47,806 nt of DNA from positions 1-47,806 of the forward strand of contig JAISKV010000006.1 in NCBI GenBank assembly GCA_031260805.1, given 5' to 3'. The position numbers and the translations under genes are program-made. Position 1 is the stretch's first letter. Every line of letters starts with the position of its first letter. Positions 19,601-25,790 of this stretch are shown here, in pieces. The stretch is from Rickettsiales bacterium (lineage in GTDB: Bacteria > Pseudomonadota > Alphaproteobacteria > Rs-D84). The notes under the pieces are model-generated. The model searched no databases. It was not told the DNA's origin and saw nothing but the letters and a program-made list of their open reading frames with translations.

Positions 19601-21580
19601 AATGCAAACGGCGGATCCGGCGCAACAGCGGACAAGCAATGCACTTATGACCAGAATTGCCAATTGACCAGCAACGGATTTTACAAGACCGGATATGTCT
19701 GGACCGGATGGGCGACTGCGGCCGCGGCGGAAACCAGCCTGTCGGACGGCGACATGGTTCTGAATCGCACTGCGGCGGAAAATGAAATTTATAACTTGTT
19801 CGCTAAATACGGCCGTTGCGCGATCGGATATTATTATGACGGGGCATCGTGCGCCGAGTGCCCAATAGGAGCGGTTTGCGGAACAGAAACCTGCATTGAT
19901 GAAGCCGATTGCTGCCCGACTGGAAAATACTTTAACGGAACTTCGTGCGTTTCATGCCCGGCGGGGGATCCGACCTGCACCAGCGGCGGCGGTTGCAGCG
20001 CGTCTTTTGTCTGCTGCCCATCCGGATATTGGAACGACAGCGGAACATGCCGGCAGTGCGCAGTTGGCGACACGACATGCGGAACGAATGGCGGCGGTGG
20101 CGATGATCATTGCCCGATCGGATACTATTTCACAGGGACCGGATGCGCGAATTGCCCGAACGGTCAGACAACTTGCAGCGGAACTTGCACAGGCGGCGCT
20201 TGCGTATGCCCGAACGGAACAACGACGGCCGCGGGCGGCATGACCAGCCTTAACGATTGCAGCGTCAGTTGCAACACGGCGAACGGAACGGTATCGGCAA
20301 CTTGGCTGGATCCTTCATTTGCAGATGTCTTGTCCGGCAAGGCGTGCCAAGTTGACGATTGCGGCGGCGGGGCGGTGCCAAATGGCGGCGGCGATCAGTG
20401 CGATCTGTGTCCGATCGGGACATATAAACTGGACTCGTTCTATCCGGCCCAGGTCTGCGCGATATGCCCGCCGAACTTTGAGTGCACCGAACCCGGAACC
20501 GGTGGCGGCGGCGGATTGGACAGCATTTTCAAGTGCAAATACGGATGGACAATGCGCGGCGATCCTGATGCGGGAACCGCTTGGTGCGAATCAAACTGCG
20601 ATTTCGGAACAACAGGGTTTGGAATGCAAAACGCAAACGGCGCATGCATTTATACAGGATGCATCAGCGGATACCACTTGGTTGACGGCAGCACTGGATG
20701 CGAAGCGGATGTCCGGCAATGCAACACCGCCGACGGCACCGGATACCAGACTTGGAAAAACGGAACCTGGGGAACTTGCGGGCTGACGGCATGCGGCGAA
20801 GGATTTACACTGAAAAATGGTGTCTGCACGCCGAACGACCGCGAATGCACGACAAATGGCGGAACCGGAATGCAGTCCTGGGACGGGACAGCGTGGGGCA
20901 CTTGCCGCGAAACGGCGTGCAATTACAATCACGAAATGATCGGCGGTTCATGCGTGCCTTGCAACTTGCCGAATGCAGCAACTTACTCGCAATCCGGCAA
21001 TTGCAAAATCGCGACATGCAAATCAGGATGGCATGTGTCGGCGTTCGGCGAATGCGAAACAAATACCGTGGAATGCGAAATCCCGCACGCCGTCATCGCG
21101 ACCAAGGTCTGGAATAACAACGCGTACGGCAAATGCACGCCGCAAAAGTGCGAAGATTACTTCCACATAGAAGCCGACGCATGCATCAATGACGACCAGC
21201 CATGCATTCTGGACAACGGCAGCGGAATCGCTTCTTGGAACAAGATTTCCGATACAGCCGGCAATTGGGGTCCGTGCATTATCCAGAATTGCAATCCGGG
21301 ATACACCGGCGACAAAAACCTGACCGCGGAAAAGAACAAAGCCTGCGGAATCTGCAAGAATAGATACGGAATATTTGGTGAAATAGTCGCGGCGTCATAC
21401 GCCCAGGAATGCGAAATTACCGCATGCAATTACCAAGGCGAATTGTATAATCTGGAAGGCGGCGAATGCGTCCCGATTTGCAGCCCGAACGGTCGCAGCG
21501 ATGAAACGGGAACAATGGTGTGGAACAATACGACGCACAAGTGCGAGCGAACCTGCAACGCAGGATACAGCATGTGGTAA
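13655..21580 (+). CDS. Giant cysteine-rich secreted protein with InlB-type repeats
   Basis: A 2641-residue protein with a signal peptide (LFFALFGVFVLAAVMPLSVA, cleavage after HAA). It is extremely rich in C, T, G and N, with about 21 cysteines in the first 190 residues. About ten InlB B-repeat (Listeria-Bacteroides) units of 65-80 residues are scattered through it, beginning near residues 202, 365, 446, 610, 691, 1131, 1501, 1588, 1689 and 1977 (patterns such as YDANGGSGAP, GYxFNGW, LYAKWTA). Between them are receptor-like modules (CxxCxxGxY, as in CAEGSYSAANGATACTAC). The last 370 residues are about seven 40-50-residue units (xxWxxxxWGxC, CxxGF). No barrel, LPXTG or membrane anchor is visible. 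Such proteins are surface adhesins; the many disulfides require an oxidising periplasm or outside. Confidence 0.85.
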   Translation: MPIKRLFFALFGVFVLAAVMPLSVAHAAYTCTQCYTQCNANYVYCTTPSFDRGGGNICGTGSDACPACVGCPSGYSRSGTSSTQTACTPDCTQCSTQSPYTLGGCLTNTNSCYRNCATSDIANSYALTGTITKGGTNTCTLTSCNGGYRKSSNACQGCPAGSSSSNGNTNDYCSCNTDTKRGGSWTGESTTSGTTGCSKPSATITFDKGAADSGAPSYTSGIFEYNTAKALPTVNTMAKAGYAFNGWGTANGCTSGDTGNKIYTSTPPSTLFACWTANSNTLSLNKNGGNCTIEGTASTTTASKSLTTGQTYTLPTIDSCAQTNYALPTTRQWCTTDGSGTPTCYNQGATYTMGSGNATLYIKWNYTVAYDGNGRTGGTAMPGSTTCVKNANCTIATVPAAPTRAGYTPNTTTWYSTNAGGTPSYASALTTYTAGPKTLYLKWTANTFYIQYDANGGSGAPGNLTCTYDGTCTLTTTAPTGKPSDYTTFVGWATSTANAASGTTVSTMNNATTTNGDTVKVYAVWSKSCSQTNTITNCSTYTTPTATQYYGGSCSAANRTCATCTACTKGAGVATCSAPGGTTCTYAATCDNGYNTPVVSNTSASCTGNNITINYNRDGGSGSDPASGSCVYGGKFNLATYTGIKSGFSYGGWQNASGTALGGNGVEINCSALGVYSGSTQVKAIWNIETNKVITFAANGGTCTTTTQSVVYNTATNLTDVNTLGCKRDGHVFTGWTGGPNGSYANGASITLTAGTTLTAGWTACGKGQYKPASANATATCGTCGAGSYQQNTGSTSCTACTDGYTSAAGAQASSSCSACGAIDGRNAWGTQTWNAATNVVDGLCTVATCIANRYKSGNTCPACSSVGDGTFTLSDLGTTTQNACYKSCDNITNASSMTGRNYYNQTDTCEVNQCTAGSYKSGTGTTATCPICAEGSYSAANGATACTACTAGTTILGTALADHNAAAKCAACTNTIAAGIDNWAAVAWSANSVPARCTISSCKAAYSLGGTNQSTTCAYCPTTGDGDCGCAAGNFPSGGVCSASTITCVAAGLTGATGNATWTGSAWDLTQCHKTCTPPTLASLPGCKTVSAAYENYYTGVAWPDCTYTVTANDGYTAHSGTAPYCSANDYTITLVQNGGTGGTTSIIETYGTKWTPASITLPSRGNSAFKGYYSADDCGGTAVIPATGTMPANTTYTAAASLYACWKCDAGTYWNGSTCTDCPRGSYKIGESNGYGAAAACTVCPGGQTTASTKTTTNTCAANTCVSTTLISTNANDATGNQGVSGWRTQTFAELAGGGYNSNCSIDSCKTGYARISQNTCSYCSANGGVNSTANGNPIFNSGNANTSSDCIVTTCRAQGYKISALATNNNDCQLCPINQWHIATGTSSVLAYTATGGNNTTASCAADDCAAGYYHEAYLPFLTQASNTPGVCSPAGDCSVSTCYNWNAAGSGNLGCNSSTCLINSCKDGYELKTACSTAADVSCESQYDSNPVCAPKTYTITLNKNPRGSNGTVSGTASASVNCTFDKACTIPVASGLSQNGYTNSNTWCKNADGTGGCFVGAVPAGTNISPTGGAITLYAKWTATEYSVALNAHNNPGGSYYDWHGTQTAYLQYDTGWSVLLGGQFSAQPSIVIPGKNGYVFNGYWTAETGGSQVIDAAGKFKTGFLTLTSNNTTVLHAQWTPKVYTILFDENNGDTPSSPAVLYEKYNTGWFTNAGASAAFTAWTSLPTRATYNFIGFTTEPNGGLVVFDATGAPQLTTISSQTGTTTLYAQWELAIIHCNAGFYKNTSGVCTQCTTGSYCEGGDYLLDTQERGRISCSTVGDGSYTLSAAGSDETSDCYKNTTCGILNSYQITGGTGTQNFGGNDTCTATLVSCNANYWKNVNACTLCPDSGIVSAPSVGDATTCYKICADKATPAHCADIINNLAAANSHYSNPAGTGGAYATCTYTVSPNTGYHTSGSPGANPSCVANNYSIKFNANGGSGATADKQCTYDQNCQLTSNGFYKTGYVWTGWATAAAAETSLSDGDMVLNRTAAENEIYNLFAKYGRCAIGYYYDGASCAECPIGAVCGTETCIDEADCCPTGKYFNGTSCVSCPAGDPTCTSGGGCSASFVCCPSGYWNDSGTCRQCAVGDTTCGTNGGGGDDHCPIGYYFTGTGCANCPNGQTTCSGTCTGGACVCPNGTTTAAGGMTSLNDCSVSCNTANGTVSATWLDPSFADVLSGKACQVDDCGGGAVPNGGGDQCDLCPIGTYKLDSFYPAQVCAICPPNFECTEPGTGGGGGLDSIFKCKYGWTMRGDPDAGTAWCESNCDFGTTGFGMQNANGACIYTGCISGYHLVDGSTGCEADVRQCNTADGTGYQTWKNGTWGTCGLTACGEGFTLKNGVCTPNDRECTTNGGTGMQSWDGTAWGTCRETACNYNHEMIGGSCVPCNLPNAATYSQSGNCKIATCKSGWHVSAFGECETNTVECEIPHAVIATKVWNNNAYGKCTPQKCEDYFHIEADACINDDQPCILDNGSGIASWNKISDTAGNWGPCIIQNCNPGYTGDKNLTAEKNKACGICKNRYGIFGEIVAASYAQECEITACNYQGELYNLEGGECVPICSPNGRSDETGTMVWNNTTHKCERTCNAGYSMW

Positions 21581-21604
21581 AAAACGCGCACAAGCGCGTT
21601 TTTT
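21581..21604 (+). terminator. Rho-independent terminator of the giant gene
   Basis: AAAACGCGC (21581-21589), loop ACAA and GCGCGTTTT (21594-21602), with the T-run continuing to 21604, immediately after the stop codon. Confidence 0.85.
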
Positions 21605-21608
21605 AATT

Positions 21609-21834
21609 CACAATGCACAATGCATAATGCACAATTAACCACTACCCCGTCCGCCTGCGGTGTTCACCCCTTCGCCTGCGAAGGGGAATTTGATGGTCTG
21701 CATCACACGATAAAACAACATTTATTGAAACGAAGTCGGGACAATTCCCCTTCGCTGGGACCCACCCACGAAAAACTTCGTTTTTCGCGGGGCCCGGGGA
21801 AGGGGTGGACGCTGCAGGCGGACGGGGTAGTGGT
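21609..21834. repeat. GC-rich palindromic repeat family Q, copy B
   Basis: The core element runs from ACCACTACCCCGTC (21638) to GGGTAGTGGT (ending 21834) with the same arms and same right-side CGAAAAACTTCG hairpin as copy A, and the same core orientation. The core is longer than in A (GAATTTGATGGTCTGCATCA, then AACATTTATTGAAACGAAGT), so A looks internally deleted. The left flank 21609-21637 is a heptamer tract of type ACAATGC repeated about four times, also found beside copies C and D. With copy A it brackets the giant gene. Confidence 0.85.
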
Positions 21835-21840
21835 ACAATT

Positions 21841-21899
21841 AAGAATTATCAAATTATGTCTGACACTCTGTTTATTATAGCAGACAACGATAATTCTTA
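21841..21899. repeat. Long hairpin in the gap before rnpB
   Basis: AAGAATTATC (21841-21850) and GATAATTCTT (21890-21899) are perfect inverted repeats, with inner arms GTCTG and CAGAC. There is no T-run. The rest of the 21835-22010 gap holds no gene. At about 21935-21980 CACCCCGGCCTTCGGCCACC followed by CCTCCATGGGAGAGG looks like half of another Q-type palindrome with different arm sequences. Confidence 0.55.
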
Positions 21900-22010
21900 T
21901 TTCTTAATTCTTCTTTCTTAATTAAACTCTGTAAACCACCCCGGCCTTCGGCCACCCCTCCATGGGAGAGGAACTGCCACGAGTTCCGAGTACGAATAAC
22001 GAATCACAAA

Positions 22011-22037
22011 AAAAACGCGCTTGCGCGCGTTTTTTTT
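22011..22037 (-). terminator. Rho-independent terminator of rnpB
   Basis: AAAAACGCGC (22011-22020), loop TTGC and GCGCGTTTTT (22025 onward). Read on the minus strand it lies directly after the 3' end of RNase P RNA and ends in a run of T. Confidence 0.85.
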
Positions 22038-22335
22038 CAGACTTTCGTAAGCCGGATTCTGTTCCGCGTTTCCACGGCGGACGCAATTAATCTGCCGCGG
22101 CAGATTACTCTGCCGGGTCAAGCCCCCTACCCGTTTCCAACCGGTGGCACGGTTAACGGAAACCTATTTGAGGTTGCATCGCATAGAGATTGCCCGTTTC
22201 ACCCACCGCTTGCCGTGATTCGTCTCTGTTGCTCTGATCGTCGGGTCGCCCCGCGCGGCCGTTGGCCGCTATGCTGCCACATGATGTCCGGACTTTCCTC
22301 GGCCATTGCTGACCGCTGCGTCCTGATCGTCTGAT
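22038..22335 (-). ncRNA. rnpB: RNase P RNA (M1, bacterial type A)
   Basis: This is the catalytic RNA that removes 5' leaders from pre-tRNAs. On the minus strand the universally conserved 5' segment GAGGAAAGTCCGGAC (about 22299-22285) forms P4 with the 3' segment ACAGAATCCGGCTTA (about 22063-22049). Also visible are the GGGTGAAACGGGCAA region and GGTAGGGGGCTTGACCC near L15, where the tRNA CCA end pairs. At about 298 nt it is compact compared with the 377 nt of E. coli. The 5' end is placed from the promoter -10, the 3' end from the terminator. Confidence 0.93.
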
Positions 22336-22341
22336 TTTTGC

Positions 22342-22369
22342 ATTCTATCTGATTTTCAATTTAATGCAA
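22342..22369 (-). promoter_or_regulatory. Promoter of rnpB
   Basis: On the minus strand TTGCAT (22369 to 22364), a 16-nt spacer and TAGAAT (22347 to 22342) place the start of transcription near 22335, about 40 nt before the conserved P4 strand. Confidence 0.6.
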
Positions 22370-22380
22370 ATTTATCATTA

Positions 22381-22704
22381 TTATTCGCCTGATTTTTTTG
22401 CGGATTCCAGCGCAAACACCAATGCGCGGCGCGCCGCCAAGCGGATTTTTCCCGCAAAGGCGCGCATATTCATATCGTCCGCGACCCGATTCCCAAAGAT
22501 TTTCGCGATATATTCAATTTGGGCGGGCGACACAGTAAAAACCCGGCTGACTATCTGATCCGGCGTCAATTGTATAACACCGCCGGGGACAATTGGCGCA
22601 GCCGCCGGAATATCCGCGGATTCCGGCGTGCAAATCGGGGCGCGGCCGCGCATTTCCAGTCTTTTTTGGATTTTTTCCAATAATTCGTCGGTTGTTTCTT
22701 TCAT
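22381..22704 (-). CDS. Small cytoplasmic protein of unknown function
   Basis: A 107-residue protein, ATG at 22704, with no signal peptide or membrane segment. The N-terminal 20 residues form a charged helix (ETTDELLEKIQKRLEMRG), the middle is rich in P and A, and the C-terminal half is helical and basic (VSPAQIEYIAKIFGNRVADD, then AFAGKIRLAARRALVFALES). It lies between rnpB and divergently transcribed secA. A TATAAT 8 nt before the ATG and the absence of a Shine-Dalgarno sequence suggest a leaderless message. I recognise no family. Confidence 0.65.
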   Translation of the reverse strand: MKETTDELLEKIQKRLEMRGRAPICTPESADIPAAAPIVPGGVIQLTPDQIVSRVFTVSPAQIEYIAKIFGNRVADDMNMRAFAGKIRLAARRALVFALESAKKSGE

Positions 22705-22712
22705 AGTTGCAA

Positions 22713-22740
22713 ATTATATCAGAAAATCGGGAAATCGCAA
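22713..22740 (-). promoter_or_regulatory. Leaderless promoter of the small unknown gene
   Basis: On the minus strand TTGCGA (22740 to 22735), a 16-nt spacer and TATAAT (22718 to 22713). The ATG at 22704 follows after 8 nt. Confidence 0.6.
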
Positions 22741-22806
22741 ATAATTTGCCTTGAATATTTGGGACTTATTTACTATATATTCACAGACACAAAGGAATTG
22801 GAACAA

Positions 22807-25368
22807 ATGTTGAAAATATTGCAAAAAATTATTGGAAATTCTAATGACAGATTAATCAAGAATTACGACAAACTGGTATCATTGATAAATGATTTGGAAC
22901 CGTGGTATCACGCGATGACGGACGATCAATTGCGCGACGCGACCACAGAATTAAAGCAAAAACTGGCGGCCGGGGCGCGCGAACAGGATATTCTGGCGGA
23001 CGCATTCGCGCTGGTCCGCGAAGGCGGCATCCGCGCGACCGGCATGCGGCACTTTAATGTCCAGTTAATCGGCGGAATGGTGCTGAACGACGGCCAGATT
23101 TGCGAAATGAAGACCGGCGAAGGAAAAACGCTGGTCGCGACGCTGGCGTTGTTTCTGAAAGCCTTGCACGGCCGCGGCGCGCATCTGATAACCGTGAATG
23201 ATTACCTGGCGTCGCGCGACGCGGAAAGCATGGGCGAGTTATACAAATTCCTGGGGCTGACCGTCGGGGTCATTCAGCACGACATGGACGACGACGCGCG
23301 GCGCGCGGCGTACCAGTGCGACATAACATATGTGACGAACAGCGAACTGGGCTTTGATTATCTGCGCGACAATATGAAGTTCACCAAGGCCCAGCAGGTA
23401 TTGCGTCCGTTCTGGTACGCGATTGTTGACGAAGTGGATTCCATTCTGATTGATGAAGCCCGCACGCCGCTTATCATTTCCGGACCTTCCGAAGACACCA
23501 GCGAACTGTATGTCGCGATTGACGCGGCCGTTAAAAAACTGCGCGAATCCGATTACAAGAAAGACGAAAAGGACAAGCATGTAACCCTGACCGACGCCGG
23601 CGTGGACAGCATGACAAAACTGCTTACCGATTCCGGACTGATGACCGGGGAAAACCTGTACGCGCCTGAAAACTCCGCGCTGGTCATGCATATCGGGCAA
23701 TCGCTGCTGGCAAACCACTTGTATCAGAAAAATGTGAATTATGTCGTGCGCGACGGACAGATTTTAATCGTTGACGAATTCACGGGACGCGTCATGACGG
23801 GCCGGCGTTTCGGCAAAGGCCTGCACCAGGCGATAGAGGCCAAGGAAGGCGTCGCCGTGCAGCCTGAAAATCAGACGGTATCTTCAATTTCTTATCAAAA
23901 CTTGTTCCGGATGTATCCAAAACTGGCCGGGATGACCGGCACCGCGATGACCGAAGCGGCCGAGTTCGAGGAAATTTACAATCTGCGCGTCGTATCCGTG
24001 CCGACCAACCGGCCTGTGATGCGCAACGATCACCAAGACGAAATTTACAAAAACAAGTCCGAAAAATATGACGCGATAATCGCGCAGATAAAAACATGCC
24101 TGGACAGAAGTCAACCCGTTCTGGTCGGGACAATAACAATTGAAAAATCCGAAGAATTGGCGGCGGAAGTCAGAAAACGGCTGAACATCCAGCCGGCGGT
24201 ATTGAATGCCAAGCATCACGAATCCGAAGCGAGAATAATCATGCAGGCCGGCGCCCCAGGGACCATTACAATCGCGACCAACATGGCGGGCCGCGGCACA
24301 GACATCAAACTGGGCGGCAATGCCGAAGAATTAATCAAAGAGCAAAAAGCGACAAGCAAAGAGCAGAAAGATGCAATCTATGCGATGGTTGAAAAAAACA
24401 AAAAGTTGGTTTTGGATGCGGGCGGACTGTTTGTTATTGGAACCGAACGGCACGAATCGCGCCGCATTGACAACCAATTGCGCGGACGATCCGGACGCCA
24501 GGGGGATCCCGGCGAATCCAAGTTCTTTCTGGCATTGGACGACGATTTGATGCGGATTTTCGGCGCGGCGCGGCTGGGCGGCATGCTGACGACGATGGGG
24601 TTGAAACCCGGCGAGGCGATAACGCATCCCTGGATTACCAAGGCCCTGGAAAAAGCGCAGAAGCGCGTGGAAGCCCGGTATTTTGAGTCGCGCAAGGAAC
24701 TGTTAAAGTACGACAATGTCATGAACGAGCAGCGCAAGGTTGTTTATTCCCAGCGCGACGAATTGATGTCTTCGGAAAATCTGCAACCGTTCATGCGCGA
24801 GTTAATCGGCGATGTCGTTGAAAATATTTGCGAGTCAAACATTCCGGAAAAATCGCGTTCCGAAGAATGGAATACCGATGGCATTCATGACGCGTTCATC
24901 CGGACATTCGGCATGGACATAACAGATATCCAAAACTGGAAGTCGGACGAAACAATCAACGAAACCAAGGCGTTTGATTCTTTGCTGCAACTGGCAAACT
25001 CGCGCTATGCGGCGCAAGAGCAAAAGTACGGACGCGAACTGATGGCGATGGCCGAGCGCCAGATGACGCTGTCCGCGCTGGACGCTTGCTGGAAACGGCA
25101 TCTGGCCCAGATGGATTACTTGCAGACGGGAATCGGGCTGCGTGGGTACGCCCAGAAAAATCCATTGTATGAATACAAGCGCGAGGCTTTTGATTTATTC
25201 AAGAACATGATGCTGGCATTCAAGACTCAGTCCGTCGTTTATGTTTGCAGAATGGAACTGAATCGCCGCGAGTTGGAAGAAACCAAGGCCGACCAAGAAT
25301 CGTACGGGGAATCGCTGAATGACGAAACGCCTGCAATCGCCGAAGACAAATGGAAAAAAATATTTTAG
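22807..25368 (+). CDS. secA: Preprotein translocase ATPase SecA
   Basis: SecA drives unfolded preproteins through SecYEG and so serves the many exported proteins of this window. The 853-residue protein has Walker A MKTGEGKTLVAT, NDYLASRDAE, the DEVDSILIDEARTPLIISG block, MAGRGTDIKLGG, RIDNQLRGRSGRQGDPG and the helical scaffold with RYFESRKELLKYDNVMNEQR. The C terminus is DETPAIAEDKWKKIF; the usual zinc-binding tail (CxCxSGxxxxCH), which contacts SecB, is absent. AAAGGA at 22791-22796 supports the ATG at 22807; an upstream in-frame ATG at 22759 is rejected. The stop codon lies inside the left arm of the AT-rich inverted repeat. Confidence 0.96.
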   Translation: MLKILQKIIGNSNDRLIKNYDKLVSLINDLEPWYHAMTDDQLRDATTELKQKLAAGAREQDILADAFALVREGGIRATGMRHFNVQLIGGMVLNDGQICEMKTGEGKTLVATLALFLKALHGRGAHLITVNDYLASRDAESMGELYKFLGLTVGVIQHDMDDDARRAAYQCDITYVTNSELGFDYLRDNMKFTKAQQVLRPFWYAIVDEVDSILIDEARTPLIISGPSEDTSELYVAIDAAVKKLRESDYKKDEKDKHVTLTDAGVDSMTKLLTDSGLMTGENLYAPENSALVMHIGQSLLANHLYQKNVNYVVRDGQILIVDEFTGRVMTGRRFGKGLHQAIEAKEGVAVQPENQTVSSISYQNLFRMYPKLAGMTGTAMTEAAEFEEIYNLRVVSVPTNRPVMRNDHQDEIYKNKSEKYDAIIAQIKTCLDRSQPVLVGTITIEKSEELAAEVRKRLNIQPAVLNAKHHESEARIIMQAGAPGTITIATNMAGRGTDIKLGGNAEELIKEQKATSKEQKDAIYAMVEKNKKLVLDAGGLFVIGTERHESRRIDNQLRGRSGRQGDPGESKFFLALDDDLMRIFGAARLGGMLTTMGLKPGEAITHPWITKALEKAQKRVEARYFESRKELLKYDNVMNEQRKVVYSQRDELMSSENLQPFMRELIGDVVENICESNIPEKSRSEEWNTDGIHDAFIRTFGMDITDIQNWKSDETINETKAFDSLLQLANSRYAAQEQKYGRELMAMAERQMTLSALDACWKRHLAQMDYLQTGIGLRGYAQKNPLYEYKREAFDLFKNMMLAFKTQSVVYVCRMELNRRELEETKADQESYGESLNDETPAIAEDKWKKIF

Positions 25369-25790
25369 TTATTAGTTATTATACCTTGGAAATTGGAATG
25401 GCAGAGAGCATAATCTTGATTAAAAGTGAAGCATTTGCAGATCGCATAATAAAATTATATAAATTTCTATGTTATGAAAAACAAGAATATATAATTTCTA
25501 AACAAATCTTCCGAAGTGGTACCAGTATTGGCGCAAATATTGCAGAATCAATGTATGCGGAAAGCAAAAAGGACTTTATATCAAAACTCGCAATTGCACA
25601 AAAGGAAACCGCGGAAACATTATACTGGTTGCGCAGACTTCAAGCAGGGCAATTTATAAATACATCGCAGTATGAGAATATTTATGCAGATTGCACGGAA
25701 CTTATAAAAATAATAACTTCCATAATAACATCAACAAAATTAAAATATGTGCCCAAGAGTATAATAACTAATAACTAATAATTAATAACC
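25365..25790 (+). mobile_element. IVS-like element: inverted repeats enclosing a four-helix-bundle gene (family P, copy 1)
   Basis: TTAGTTATTAGTTATTATAC (25365-25384) and GTATAATAACTAATAACTAA (25759-25778) are perfect 20-nt inverted repeats; the right side continues as TAATTAATAACC to 25790. They enclose one gene and little else. The arms show a 7-nt period (TTATTAG). The whole module is far more AT-rich than secA and dnaE on either side, and its ends supply the stop codons of secA and of the inner gene. Similar arms without the gene recur at 29161, 42185, 42964 and 46007. Confidence 0.7.
25398..25778 (+). CDS. Four-helix-bundle protein (S23/IVP family)
   Basis: A 126-residue all-helical protein with the family signature RSGTSIGANIAES (about residues 38-50), followed by KDFISKLAIAQKETAETLYW, which matches the S23 ribosomal / intervening-sequence protein family (TIGR02436). 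These proteins form pentameric four-helix bundles, probably bind nucleic acid, and occur in 23S rRNA intervening sequences and alone. A relative (Avd) serves diversity-generating retroelements, but no reverse transcriptase or template repeat is present here. Codon use is strongly AT-biased (many ATA, AAA, TTA), unlike the neighbours, which suggests transfer. I chose ATG 25398; the earlier 25350 lies in secA. It stands inside perfect inverted repeats. Confidence 0.88.
   Translation: MAESIILIKSEAFADRIIKLYKFLCYEKQEYIISKQIFRSGTSIGANIAESMYAESKKDFISKLAIAQKETAETLYWLRRLQAGQFINTSQYENIYADCTELIKIITSIITSTKLKYVPKSIITNN

Noticed and set aside
21609-21637. CRISPR-like short repeats
   Set aside because: Units are 7 nt without spacers; no cas genes in the window.
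25398-25778. Diversity-generating retroelement accessory protein (Avd)
   Set aside because: Same fold family, but no reverse transcriptase, template or variable repeat is nearby.
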